The notes: generated by a model from the letters alone, not told the origin. A stretch of DNA of 64,000 nt from Sphingopyxis sp. H073 (GCF_001468395.1 NZ_LNSG01000008.1:1-64000), one strand, 5' to 3'; positions 54,596 to 63,838 are shown, counted from the stretch's first letter. Made by a program: numbers and translations.

Positions 54596-54862
54596 CGGGA
54601 TGACATCTGCGTTGCGGCAGGGTGCCAAACCCCGCCTGCGGATGGCCCGGAGGCCCGACGCCGGCCGCCGCCCGGGGGGTCTGGGCGGCGGACACGGCTA
54701 GCCGGCCGAGGGACCGACTGAACTCGGGAACCTGCCAGAAGCCAGAGAATAGTACGGAATTCCCTCGATTTGCCGGCAGAAAATGCCGTTGACGTTTACT
54801 CTGCAAGCCCGCTTGGCCAAAGCGAGCATCTTGAGGATGATTCTGACCGCCACCCTGCAACC

Positions 54863-54895
54863 GGAATGGCGGAAACCCACGTTTCCCGCCATTCC
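54863..54895. repeat. 14-bp-stem cruciform
   Basis: GGAATGGCGG pairs with CCGCCATTCC and, inside, AAAC with GTTT, with one bulged C and a four-base loop. It lies about 270 bases upstream of the M23 start and 75 bases beyond the RTX terminator. No T-tract follows on either side. Confidence 0.55.
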
Positions 54896-54969
54896 CAGAT
54901 GGGGACATTGGGAAATTCGATGAAAAAAAGATGGCGCCGACGCCTCGCGAGAGGGGCCGGCGCCGCGCA

Positions 54970-55001
54970 TAAAAAGGAGGGCAGGCCGCGGCCTGCCCTC
55001 C
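54970..55001 (-). terminator. Rho-independent terminator of the RTX gene
   Basis: A perfect 12-bp stem (GGAGGGCAGGCC 54976-54987 with 54990-55001) is followed on the minus strand by TTTTT. It starts about 50 bases after the RTX stop. Confidence 0.9.
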
Positions 55002-55052
55002 AGTCTGCAGAGGTCCGTCGAGGAAACGGGCTCCCCGTACGAAGCCTTGTCC

Positions 55053-57242
55053 TCAGACGAACGTGATCATGTCATAGGACGCATTGCCCTGGCTGTACGC
55101 GTTGATCGCGGCAACCGAGTCATAGGCGCCCAGTGCAGCGAGCGCCTGGATCGGAGCCGAAGCGCCTTCCCAGAAGTCTTCGATCAGCACCGCACCGGCC
55201 GAGGTGAAGACATAGACGTCGAGCCCGTCGCCCTGGCCGTCGAAGTCGCCGGTGACGACGCCCATGTCGTTCGCCGGGTCGAAGCCCGCGTCGACATCGA
55301 ACACCAGCGTGTCACGGTTCGCGAGGTTGAAGTCGCGGCCGTCACCCAGGTTGAACGGAGCACCGATCACGTCGTTGCCAAATCCCGGCGAGTTGTCGGT
55401 CGAGTCGAACTTGAACAGGTCCTTGCCTGCGCCGCCCGACATGTGATCGTCGCCTTCGCCACCGGTGATGGTGTCGTTGCCCGATTCACCTTCGAGGTTG
55501 TCATCGCCCACGCCACCATTGATGGTGTCGTTGCCGGTGTCGCCGCGAATGGTGTCGTCGCCTTCATCGCCGTTCATGTTGTCGTTGCCGAAGCCACCCG
55601 ACATATAGTCGTTGCCATCGCCACCGAACATGGTGTCGTTGCCGCCACCCGGGTTGCCCAGGTTTTCGTACAGCGTGTCACCATACATGATGTCGTCACC
55701 GTCACCACCGTACATGGTGTCGTTGCCGGCATCGCCAGCGAGTTGGTCATCCCCGTCGTTGCCGCTGACAACATCGTTTCCGGCACCACCATAGATCAGG
55801 TCGTTGCCGTCATCGCCCGACAGATTGTCGGCACCGTTGTTGCCCTGGATCAGGTCGTCGTCGTCGCCACCCGAAACAACGTCGTTGCCGTTGCCGCCGG
55901 TGATGTTGTCGAAGCCCGAGCCACCCGAGATGACGTCGTTGCCTTCGTCGCCCGACAGGGTATCGTTGTCGTCATTACCTTCGATGACGTCGTCGCCTTC
56001 GTCACCGTTGATGATGTCGTCGCCGTTGCCGCCCGAGATGAAGTCGGCATCGGTGTTGGACGGATCGAGCGGATCGAAGAAGGGATCCCCGTTGCCGCGG
56101 ATCACGTCGTCGCCGTCGTCGCCATACAGGTCGTCGTCGCCACCTTCGCCCCAGATCACGTCGTTGCCGCCGTCACCATGGACCAGGTCGTTGCCGTCGT
56201 TGCCGTTCAGCGTGTCATCCTCGGCACCGCCGCCGATGTCGTCGTCGTCGGCGCCGCCCTGGACGAAGTCGAGACCCGCGCCACCACGGATGTAGTCGGC
56301 CCCGGCATCGCCGTCGATTTCATCGTCGCCGTCTTCACCGAGCAAGACGTCGTCGCCTTCACCGCCGTCGAGCTGGTCGAAGCCGGTGCCGCCGAGAACA
56401 ACGTCGTTGCCGTCATCGCCCCAGAGCAGGTCGTCGCCCGTGCCGCCGAGGATGGTGTCGCCGCCGCCCTGGCCAAAGACCTGGTCGTCGCCATCACCGC
56501 CCTCGATGTAATCGGCGTGGCCGTTACCCGGATTGTAGCCGCTCTGGTTGTAGGCGAAGTCCGGATCGGCCTTGCGGTTGACACCATTGTCGCCGAAAAT
56601 GACGTCGTTGCCGTCGCCACCGTACAGCTGGTCGACACCGTTGCTGTTGGTGCCGCCTTCAATATAGTCGTCGCCCGTCCCACCGAGGACCACGTCGGTT
56701 TCGGTGCCGCCATAGAGGTTGTCCTGGCCGCTGCCGCCGTCGATATAGTCGTTGCCGGCATTGCCTTCGACGCGGTCATCGCCCGACTGGCCGTAAAGCG
56801 TGTCGTTGCCGGCATCGCCACGGATGTAGTCGTTGCCGCCACCGCCGTAGCCGGTGTCGTCACCCGCGCCGCCGAGCAGCGTGTCATTGCCGTCGGCCAC
56901 ACCATTGTCGATGCCGACATATTGGACGTTTCCGGGGCCGATGACGACGAAATCGGCCTGGTCACCGATCAGCGTGTCGTTGCCGGTACCGCCGTCGATA
57001 CGGTCGTTGCCATAACGACCGATAACAGCGTCATTGCCGGCGTCGCCATAAAGGTCGTTGTCGAGGTTGTTGCCGTAGACGGTGTCGTTGCCGCCGTTGC
57101 CACGTGCGTTGTACGGCAGCGTGGCGGTCGAAACGATCGCGTTCAGATCGATGAAGTCGACCGCATTGGTGCCCAGAACCTGACCGCGGGCGGTCGGATT
57201 CTTGGCCGCAGTCGGTGCGTTCGAAGGAGTCACAGTTGGCAT
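55053..57242 (-). CDS. Secreted RTX (hemolysin-type Ca2+-binding repeat) protein
   Basis: 729 residues, almost entirely GGxGxDxxx nonapeptide repeats from about residue 45 to 620, which fold into calcium-filled beta-rolls. There is no recognisable catalytic domain, so a structural, S-layer-like or matrix role is as likely as an enzymatic one. The C-terminal 110 residues are non-repetitive and end in YDMITFV, the acidic-then-hydrophobic end typical of type I secretion signals. There is no N-terminal signal peptide. ATG 57242 follows GAGG. The PrtDEF-type exporter next to it is the obvious secretion route. Confidence 0.92.
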   Translation of the reverse strand: MPTVTPSNAPTAAKNPTARGQVLGTNAVDFIDLNAIVSTATLPYNARGNGGNDTVYGNNLDNDLYGDAGNDAVIGRYGNDRIDGGTGNDTLIGDQADFVVIGPGNVQYVGIDNGVADGNDTLLGGAGDDTGYGGGGNDYIRGDAGNDTLYGQSGDDRVEGNAGNDYIDGGSGQDNLYGGTETDVVLGGTGDDYIEGGTNSNGVDQLYGGDGNDVIFGDNGVNRKADPDFAYNQSGYNPGNGHADYIEGGDGDDQVFGQGGGDTILGGTGDDLLWGDDGNDVVLGGTGFDQLDGGEGDDVLLGEDGDDEIDGDAGADYIRGGAGLDFVQGGADDDDIGGGAEDDTLNGNDGNDLVHGDGGNDVIWGEGGDDDLYGDDGDDVIRGNGDPFFDPLDPSNTDADFISGGNGDDIINGDEGDDVIEGNDDNDTLSGDEGNDVISGGSGFDNITGGNGNDVVSGGDDDDLIQGNNGADNLSGDDGNDLIYGGAGNDVVSGNDGDDQLAGDAGNDTMYGGDGDDIMYGDTLYENLGNPGGGNDTMFGGDGNDYMSGGFGNDNMNGDEGDDTIRGDTGNDTINGGVGDDNLEGESGNDTITGGEGDDHMSGGAGKDLFKFDSTDNSPGFGNDVIGAPFNLGDGRDFNLANRDTLVFDVDAGFDPANDMGVVTGDFDGQGDGLDVYVFTSAGAVLIEDFWEGASAPIQALAALGAYDSVAAINAYSQGNASYDMITFV

Positions 57243-57510
57243 TTCGCTATCCTCTTCATTGTTGGGTCGCAAAGATGCGGTCTCACCGACTCGGGCGAAA
57301 TCACACCCCCATGGCCCGATCCAAAGCCGAGCCATGAAGCTTGGATATGGCGGGGGCGGAGGGGGGCATATTCCTGCTTGGGGACATGGCCGAAGATTTT
57401 CCGAACTGCTTCATTTTGGGGCAGTTCTTGTGGCTGAACTGTCACGGGCACAGCACGCTCCGCGCCGTCCCGAAGGGCGGCCCGCCGCGCTGTTTCGACG
57501 CGATCCGGTA

Positions 57511-59121
57511 CTATTTGACGCGGCGTCCGAGTGCGGATGCCGACGGCCTGCCGCCAAGCGACGCGGCCGGCGTCGCCGCCTCGCCGCCAGAAGATGGAAC
57601 AGCGGGCGCCGACGCGACGGGCGCACTGCCAAGCGTCGACTGTCCAGGCCGCACAGGAGTGGCGGAGGCCTTGGCGGACGCGTCCCCGCTGGCGATGCTT
57701 TCGCCCGCAGCCGGACGCCCCAGCCCCGATGCGCCCGGCCGCGACACGGTGCCCGCCGCGCCAGCCGTGCAGCACCGCCCCTCGAGGATCGCATCGCCGT
57801 CGAGCCGGCCGATCGCCGCCAGCAACCCTGCGCGCGCGACGAATTCGTTCCGGTTGGCGCGTTCGAGCGTCACCCGCGCGGTCAGCAACTCGTTCTGCGC
57901 ATCGAGCACGTCGGTGAGCGTCCGGTTGCCGCCGAGCGCCTCCTTCTTTAGGCCCTCGGCCGCTTGTTCGATCGCGGCGACCGCGGCGGTTGCGGTGACG
58001 ATCGTGCTCTTCGCCGACTGCCACCGCGTCCAATAGCTCGCCACTTCCTCCGCGGCCGCACGGGTCGCGATGTCGGTCTGCGACAGGCGCTGGTCGCGGA
58101 CAGCGCGTGCGCGGCCGATTTCGGCATGGTCGCGCGGCACGAAGATCGGCACCCGAACCTCGAGTCCGCCATAGAGCGAGGAGCGATCGTCGGGCAGCTT
58201 GCCGGTGAACAGGTTCGCGACCCCGCCGGCCAAGTACTCATAGCCGCCGACCGCGTCGACCTGCGGAAACAGCGCTCCCGCCGCGAACTGGACGCCGGCC
58301 TTTCCGGCCTCCGCATTAAGTCGGGCGGCGCGCAGTCGCGGCGCGTTCTCGAGCGCGATCTTCTGGGCCGAGGCAAGCGAGTCGGGCACGGGCGCGAGCG
58401 CCGGAAGCGCCGGAAGCGTCGTCGCCGACTGCCCGCTCACGGTCCGGAACTCATAGCCGTTCACGTTGAGCTCCTCGGTCGCGGCGAGGACGCCGGCCTG
58501 CGCCGTTGCGAGCCGGGCCTTCGCCAGCTCTTCATCGGTACGCGTCGCCTCTCCGAATTCCAGCTTGCGCGACGTCGCGCGCAGCTGCTCGCCGATCGCG
58601 TCGCTTTGCTGCTGCGAATATTCGAGCACCTTGCGCTGGAGATGGACGTCGGCGGCGGAGGTGAGCAGGTCGAGCAGCGTGTCCGATATGGTCGCATCGA
58701 GCCCGGCTTCGGCCGCCGCCATCTCGGCGGTCGCGATCTGCACCGAATTATAGGTGCGATTGCCGTCGTAGAAGCGCAGGCGCGCCTCGATCGCGCCGTT
58801 GGCCGACGTATATTTCGAATCGCCGCGGCCGCCATTCTTGACGTCGATCTCGCGCCGCTGGACGGTTCCGTTCGCCTCGACCGTCGGAAAGTAGCCCGCT
58901 TCTGCGGTGGCGAGTCGCGCCTTGGTGATTCGCACCTGCTGACGCTGCGCTTCGATGTCGGGATTGGTTTCGATGACAGTCTTGGCGAGCGAGGCCATCG
59001 TGCTCGATGGTGCGCGTCCCGGTGCCGGGGCCTGGGCCAGCAAAAGCGCGGGAATCGCCGCAATCGCGAGTGCGCCGGACGCGCATAGCAGGCGCGCGCT
59101 TTTGGTCGATGGTCCCTGCAT
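57511..59121 (-). CDS. TolC-family outer-membrane protein of the second T1SS (PrtF-like)
   Basis: 536 residues: a signal peptide (to about 30), then two OEP halves (MASLAKTVIETNPDIEAQRQQV and SAQKIALENAPRLRAARL) and the motif LGGNRTLTDVLDAQNELLTARV. After the normal end (AAIGRLDGDAILEG), a Gly/Ala/Pro/Ser-rich tail of about 90 residues is present, which is unusual for TolC. A strong AGGAGG precedes ATG 59121. It is divergent from the regulator-ABC-HlyD operon. Confidence 0.9.
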   Translation of the reverse strand: MQGPSTKSARLLCASGALAIAAIPALLLAQAPAPGRAPSSTMASLAKTVIETNPDIEAQRQQVRITKARLATAEAGYFPTVEANGTVQRREIDVKNGGRGDSKYTSANGAIEARLRFYDGNRTYNSVQIATAEMAAAEAGLDATISDTLLDLLTSAADVHLQRKVLEYSQQQSDAIGEQLRATSRKLEFGEATRTDEELAKARLATAQAGVLAATEELNVNGYEFRTVSGQSATTLPALPALAPVPDSLASAQKIALENAPRLRAARLNAEAGKAGVQFAAGALFPQVDAVGGYEYLAGGVANLFTGKLPDDRSSLYGGLEVRVPIFVPRDHAEIGRARAVRDQRLSQTDIATRAAAEEVASYWTRWQSAKSTIVTATAAVAAIEQAAEGLKKEALGGNRTLTDVLDAQNELLTARVTLERANRNEFVARAGLLAAIGRLDGDAILEGRCCTAGAAGTVSRPGASGLGRPAAGESIASGDASAKASATPVRPGQSTLGSAPVASAPAVPSSGGEAATPAASLGGRPSASALGRRVK

Positions 59122-59480
59122 TTGCCCCCTCCTGAGACATCGTCGATGCGAGCGGCGACCCCGGCTATCTCGATGGCGTGAGGATAGGCCGCGGCGGAAG
59201 GGCGGGAAACTACCCATACGGATATGTCCGAGTGGGTAATAGACTCGATCCGCCGAATCGAAATAGACAAACCCCGCTTCCTGCAGCCGTCACGGCAGGA
59301 GCGCTGTCGGCGGGTGTCCGTCCACCGACAGCCGCTGAGTAAGATGCCCAAGGCATACCGGCAAGGCGCGCGGTCCCATCCGTACGGGGCCGGCGTGCCG
59401 GACAATATGGTCGCGCGTGCATGTCCTGTTGCGGGATTTTCAACCCCCGCTCCGGGTCCAATGTCTCATGGGGGGCCATA
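59122..59480. other. 359-bp divergent promoter region of the second T1SS
   Basis: No gene is visible. It separates tolC (minus) from luxR-ABC-hlyD (plus) and contains a 28-bp imperfect dyad at 59211-59238 that could serve both directions. Confidence 0.6.
59211..59238 (+). promoter_or_regulatory. 28-bp dyad containing TACCCMTAYGGATA, copy 2
   Basis: It starts TACCCATACGGATA and returns as TCCGAGTGGGTA; 11 of 14 base pairs are complementary. The outer half-sites TACCCA/TGGGTA fit a NarL/LuxR-type heptamer. It lies 90 bases upstream of tolC and 243 bases upstream of luxR. Confidence 0.5.
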
Positions 59481-60674
59481 ATGTCTTCGGATGCCGAACT
59501 TTCGACTCTCTATGCCGATGCAGGCGGCGACGCTTTCCATTCCTGCGATCTCCCGTTCGAACCCGACCATGGAGAGACGATCTCGGGGCTCCGGCATGGC
59601 GTCGACGCGATGGCGAACACGCGCAAGGTCTGGCACGACTTCCTCGGCCAGTTCGACATCGGCTCGGCGATCCTGACGGTCACGCTTTCGGGCAGCGGCG
59701 CACAGCGGCACGCCTATCTGCTCGGCTTCGACCATGTCCGCGACGACGCCGATGCGACGCAGCGGCTCCTCGCTATGATGGACGACCTCTGGTCGCGCAT
59801 CGGCGAGCAGCCCGTCCACCATTTCCAGATCGCGGGAACCGGCTTCGGCGCCGAACTCGGTGCGCACGGCGACCCGGCGACGGGGCTCTACGACTGCGGC
59901 GTCGCGCTCCAGATGAAGCGCGGCGGCGCCTGTATCCACGCGCTGTTTTTCCGGCAGGGCGGATCGGCCCGCTTCAGCGACCGCGACATCGCCTCGCTGC
60001 AGATGGTCGCGCCATTGCTCGCCGATTCGGCGACGCATGCTGCGCAGCTCGCACGCCAGTCGCAGCGGTCGGCGATGCTCGAAGGGATGTTCGACCGCGT
60101 CTCGCTGGCGATGGCGCTGCTCTCGGCCGACGGACGCCCGCTGTTCATCAACAGCGCCGCGACCGCGCTTCTCGGCCAGCGCAAATGGCTGATCCGGGCC
60201 GCCGACGGCGCGATCGTCGCCGCGAACCCGCAGCAGGCGAAGGAATTGCGCGAAAGCATCCGCCGCGCCGCGACCGCGTCGCAGCCGGTCGAGGATGTGT
60301 TCCGGCTCGATTGCAGCAACGGCGACTGGCGCCTCGCCTATGTCGTTTCGGCGAAATCGCGGTCGGGCGACGTCACCGCGCGCTGCGCGATGCTGATCCT
60401 GATGGGCCCGGGCAAGGTCGACGCACCGACGTCGCTGCTCGAGGCGCTGGGGCTGCTGCCGTCCGAACAGCGTTTCCTCGGCCAGTTCCTGAAATCGAGC
60501 AGCCTCGGCAACGCCGCCGAAGGGTGCGGGCTGTCGGAAGAGACCGCGCGCACCTACTTGAAGCGCGTCCGCGCCAAGCTGGGCGTGCATCGCCAGATGG
60601 AGCTTGCGGGTCTGATCTCGGGGCTCGTCCTGCCTCTTCACGCGGGCGACGGCCCGGCGCTCCGGGACTTCTGA
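59481..60674 (+). CDS. LuxR-family regulator with PAS-like middle region
   Basis: 397 residues. The C-terminal LuxR helix-turn-helix (about 330-385) reads LLPSEQRFLGQFLKSSSLGNAAEGCGLSEETARTYLKRVRAKLGV. The region 205-310 (MFDRVSLAMALLSADGRPLFINSAATALLG) resembles a PAS domain. The N-terminal 200 residues are unassigned. This is the architecture of helix-turn-helix regulators common in sphingomonads. GGGGG precedes ATG 59481. It lies one base before the ABC gene, so it is the first gene of the secretion operon and probably its local regulator. Confidence 0.85.
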   Translation: MSSDAELSTLYADAGGDAFHSCDLPFEPDHGETISGLRHGVDAMANTRKVWHDFLGQFDIGSAILTVTLSGSGAQRHAYLLGFDHVRDDADATQRLLAMMDDLWSRIGEQPVHHFQIAGTGFGAELGAHGDPATGLYDCGVALQMKRGGACIHALFFRQGGSARFSDRDIASLQMVAPLLADSATHAAQLARQSQRSAMLEGMFDRVSLAMALLSADGRPLFINSAATALLGQRKWLIRAADGAIVAANPQQAKELRESIRRAATASQPVEDVFRLDCSNGDWRLAYVVSAKSRSGDVTARCAMLILMGPGKVDAPTSLLEALGLLPSEQRFLGQFLKSSSLGNAAEGCGLSEETARTYLKRVRAKLGVHRQMELAGLISGLVLPLHAGDGPALRDF

Positions 60675-60675
60675 C

Positions 60676-62463
60676 ATGGCCTTCAATGCCCTGACCGCCG
60701 CGTTCGGCCGCGAACGCTCCGGCAACCTGTTGACCGACAGCCTGCTTCCGCAGCGCGCGATCGCCGGCAAGCTCATCTTCTTCTCGATGATCACCAACCT
60801 GGCGGCGCTCGCCATGTCGTTGTTCATGATGCAGATTTTCGATCGCGTGCTGTCGAGCCAGAGCAAGGATACCCTGTTCTTCCTCGTCCTCGCGGTGACG
60901 ATGGTGATCGGGCTCGGTTCGATGCTCGACGGCATCCGCCAGCAGGTCGCGAACAGGGTCGGAACCTGGCTCGCGCAGCGGCTCGGCCCATCGCTCCTCG
61001 TCCGCTCGCTCGAACAGCGGCTGATCGCGCCGAACACGCGGCTCGAGGCGCTCCGCGAACTGGCGCAGGTCAAGAATTTCATCTCGACCCCGACGGTCTT
61101 CAGCGTCGTCGATATGCTGTGGGTGCCGCTCTACCTGTTCATCGTCTTTTTGCTGCACCCGCTTTTCGGCCTGATCTCGGCGGTGGGCGCGATCACGCTG
61201 TTCGGGCTGACCTGGTACAACGAGCGCATGACCCGAAACGCGATCAGCGAGGCGCAGGCGCTTGGCGCGCGCAACATGCAATATGCCGAATCGCTCGTCC
61301 GCAACAGCGAAGCGATCGACGCCATGGGGATGGCCGACGACACCGTCGCCCACTGGGCGCACCGCTATCATGAAGAGACCAATTCGGTCGATCGCACCCA
61401 ATTCCAGTCGAGCAAGATCCTCGCCTGGATGAAGTTCATCCGCAATTTCGTGCAGATCGCGCTGCTCGCCACCGGCGCGCTGCTCGTCCTCGACCAGCAG
61501 ATCACCGGCGGCGCGATGATCGCCGGCTCGATCCTCATCGCACGCCTGCTCGCGCCGATCGAAGCCGCGATGAGCTATTGGAAGCAGTTCGTGCTCGCGC
61601 GCGAAAGCCTGCGCCGCCTGTCGCGCTTTTGCGACCTGCCGCGCCCGCGCCCCTCGCAAATGTCGCTTCCCAAGCCGACCGGGGCGATGGCGGTCGAACG
61701 GCTGAGCTATGCCGCGCCGGGGATGAAGGGCGCGATCCTCAAGAATGTCAGCTTCGCGATCGATGCGGGCACCGCGCTGGCGATCGTCGGTCCGTCGGCG
61801 TCGGGCAAGACGACGCTGTCGCGGCTGCTCGTCGGGGTCCTCAAGCCGAGCGCGGGGCATGTCCGCCTCGACGGGGCCGACACGTTCGACTGGATGCGCA
61901 GCGACTTCGGTCCGAACGTCGGCTACCTCCCGCAGGACGTCGAGCTGCTGCCTGGAAGCATCCGCCAGAACATCGGCCGCTTCCGTCCCGGCGCGAGTGA
62001 CGCCGACGTGATCGCGGCAGCGAAGCTCGCCGATTGCCACGACATGATCCTGCAACTCGATGGCGGCTATGACTGCGTGCTGACCGACGGCGGCTACCAG
62101 CTTTCGGGCGGCCAGCGCCAGCGCGTCGGCCTGGCCCGCGCGCTGTTCGGCATGCCGCCGCTCGTCGTGCTCGACGAACCCAACGCCAGCCTCGACGCGC
62201 GCGGCGACGCGGCGCTGCTCGGCACGATCAAGAAACTGAAGGCGATGAACGTGACGACGATCATCGTCTCGCACCGATCGAACCTGCTCGAGCTTGCCGA
62301 CAAGATCCTGCTGATGATCGACGGGCAGGCCGCGAAATTCGGCGACGCGCGCACCGTCGTCGAGGAAATGGCCGGGAAGCGGCGGGTGATCCAGCCGGGC
62401 GGCGCACCGGGCGGTCCGAAGGCGCCGCCGGCGATGGCAAACGAAAAGGGGATGGGGGCGTGA
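60676..62463 (+). CDS. Type I secretion ABC exporter, PrtD type
   Basis: 595-residue inner-membrane exporter of the protease/lipase class, without an N-terminal C39-like domain. The membrane domain has five or six helices (LAALAMSLFMMQIFDRVLSS). The ATPase has Walker A GPSASGKTT (372-380), signature LSGGQRQRVGLARALFG and Walker B LVVLDEPNASLD. The substrate is probably the RTX protein at 55053-57242. Its TGA overlaps the GTG start of the HlyD gene. Confidence 0.93.
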   Translation: MAFNALTAAFGRERSGNLLTDSLLPQRAIAGKLIFFSMITNLAALAMSLFMMQIFDRVLSSQSKDTLFFLVLAVTMVIGLGSMLDGIRQQVANRVGTWLAQRLGPSLLVRSLEQRLIAPNTRLEALRELAQVKNFISTPTVFSVVDMLWVPLYLFIVFLLHPLFGLISAVGAITLFGLTWYNERMTRNAISEAQALGARNMQYAESLVRNSEAIDAMGMADDTVAHWAHRYHEETNSVDRTQFQSSKILAWMKFIRNFVQIALLATGALLVLDQQITGGAMIAGSILIARLLAPIEAAMSYWKQFVLARESLRRLSRFCDLPRPRPSQMSLPKPTGAMAVERLSYAAPGMKGAILKNVSFAIDAGTALAIVGPSASGKTTLSRLLVGVLKPSAGHVRLDGADTFDWMRSDFGPNVGYLPQDVELLPGSIRQNIGRFRPGASDADVIAAAKLADCHDMILQLDGGYDCVLTDGGYQLSGGQRQRVGLARALFGMPPLVVLDEPNASLDARGDAALLGTIKKLKAMNVTTIIVSHRSNLLELADKILLMIDGQAAKFGDARTVVEEMAGKRRVIQPGGAPGGPKAPPAMANEKGMGA

Positions 62464-63824
62464 ACATTCCGGTACGTCTCGAGGCCGGCAGCGAGGCCGG
62501 ACCGCTCGCCCTCCCTGCACCGGCGGCGGATTTCAGCGCGCCGAAGGTCGGGCGGTCGATGCGCCTTGCGATGATCGCGATCGGGCTGTTCGTCGCCGCC
62601 TTCGGCATCTGGAGCTGGGCGGCACCGCTCAACAGCGCCGCCATCGCCTCGGGCTTCCTCGAAGCGGCGGGCGGCGGGCGCCGCACCGTGCAGCATCTGG
62701 AAGGCGGCATCGTCAGCAAATTCCTGGTCGTCGAGGGGCAGCAGGTCCGCGCCGGCCAGCCGCTGGTGCTGCTCGACGCGACGCAGAACGACGCGTCCGA
62801 CGCCGCGCTGCGTTCGGGCTACTACGGCCTCCTCGCGCAGGACGCGCGGCTTACCGCCGAACGGCTGCGGCTCGACCGGATCAGTTACCCGGCCGAACTG
62901 CTCGCGGCCGCAAGCGATCCCGAGGTCAAGGAAATCATTGCGGCGTCGAACGCCGAATTCATTTCGCGCCGCCGCGGGCTGGCCGAGCAGTCGGCCATCC
63001 TGTCGCAGCGGATCAGCCAGGCGAACGCCGACATTCGCAGTTCGGGCGCGCAGATCGTGGCGCTTGGCGACCAGGCCAAATTGCTCGAAGAAGAGGAAAT
63101 GGGCGTGAACATGCTCGTCGACGAAGGGCTGGAGCGCAAATCGCGCCTGCTCGCGCTGCAACGCCAGAAATCGGCGGTTGCCGGCGAACGCGGCAAACTG
63201 ACCAACAATATGGACCGGCTGCGCGATGCTATCGGCGAAACGCAGGCGCAGATGACGTCGCTGCGCGGGCAGATGGTACTCGACGCGGCGCAGCAGCAGC
63301 GCGAGGTTCAGCTCAAGATCGCCGAGGCGCGAGAGCAGCTCAAGGTCAGCACCGACGTCCGCAGCCGCAAGCAGATCCTCGCCCCGATCGACGGACGGGT
63401 GGCGAACCTGCGGCTGATCACGCCAGGCGGCGTGCTGGGATCGGGGCAACCGATCCTCGACATCGTTCCATCGTCGGAAAAAATCGTCGTCTCGGCGCGG
63501 CTGCGCCCGACCGACATCGACATGGTTCATTCGGGGCTGAAGGCCGAGGTCCGGCTGACCCCCTATAAGGCGCGGGTTATCCCGAACCTGATCGGCACGG
63601 TGCGCGAGGTGAGCCCCGATGCGATCTACGACCAGGACGCGCACCAGCTATATTACAAGGTGATCGTCGAAATCTCTCCCGAGCAGCTTAAACGCTATCC
63701 CGACGTGCGGCTCATGTCGGGGATGCCTGCCGAAGTCTTCATCGATCTCGGGTCCAGTTCGCTGCTGCAATATCTCTTCCAGCCGATGATCGACAGCTTC
63801 AACCGATCGTTCCGGGAATCATGA
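62460..63824 (+). CDS. HlyD-family adaptor of the second T1SS (PrtE-like)
   Basis: 454 residues: a membrane segment (MIAIGLFVAAFGIWSWAAPL), the class motif GRRTVQHLEGGIVSKFLVVEGQQVRAGQPLVLLD, a long coiled-coil (about 115-300), the returning lobe ILAPIDGRVANLRLITPGGVLGSGQPILDIVP and a C-terminal MSGMPAEVFIDLG. It starts at GTG 62460 with a four-base overlap with the ABC gene. With the ABC and the divergent TolC it forms a complete PrtDEF-type system. Confidence 0.93.
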   Translation: MNIPVRLEAGSEAGPLALPAPAADFSAPKVGRSMRLAMIAIGLFVAAFGIWSWAAPLNSAAIASGFLEAAGGGRRTVQHLEGGIVSKFLVVEGQQVRAGQPLVLLDATQNDASDAALRSGYYGLLAQDARLTAERLRLDRISYPAELLAAASDPEVKEIIAASNAEFISRRRGLAEQSAILSQRISQANADIRSSGAQIVALGDQAKLLEEEEMGVNMLVDEGLERKSRLLALQRQKSAVAGERGKLTNNMDRLRDAIGETQAQMTSLRGQMVLDAAQQQREVQLKIAEAREQLKVSTDVRSRKQILAPIDGRVANLRLITPGGVLGSGQPILDIVPSSEKIVVSARLRPTDIDMVHSGLKAEVRLTPYKARVIPNLIGTVREVSPDAIYDQDAHQLYYKVIVEISPEQLKRYPDVRLMSGMPAEVFIDLGSSSLLQYLFQPMIDSFNRSFRES

Positions 63825-63838
63825 CCGGGGCGGCGGCA

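Larger units (their letters stand above)
54596..55052. other. 457-bp region between the RTX and M23 genes
   Basis: No gene is visible. It holds the RTX terminator at the right end, a large cruciform at 54863-54895, and presumably the M23 promoter toward the left. Confidence 0.6.

Noticed and set aside
55400-57150. Regularly spaced short DNA repeats that could suggest a CRISPR array
   Set aside because: The periodicity is 27 bases (nine codons) and the units vary; they encode RTX nonapeptides in frame.
57403-57427. GAACTGC/GCAGTTC hairpin as the terminator of the second tolC
   Set aside because: Arms are only seven bases and no T-tract follows on the minus strand; it could equally be part of the RTX promoter region.
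55047-57437. 796-residue open frame antisense to the RTX gene
   Set aside because: It exists because the repetitive GC-rich codons of GGxGxD repeats lack stops on the other strand. The translation is Val/Ala low-complexity with no family resemblance, and the RTX reading has a ribosome site, a terminator and a secretion signal.
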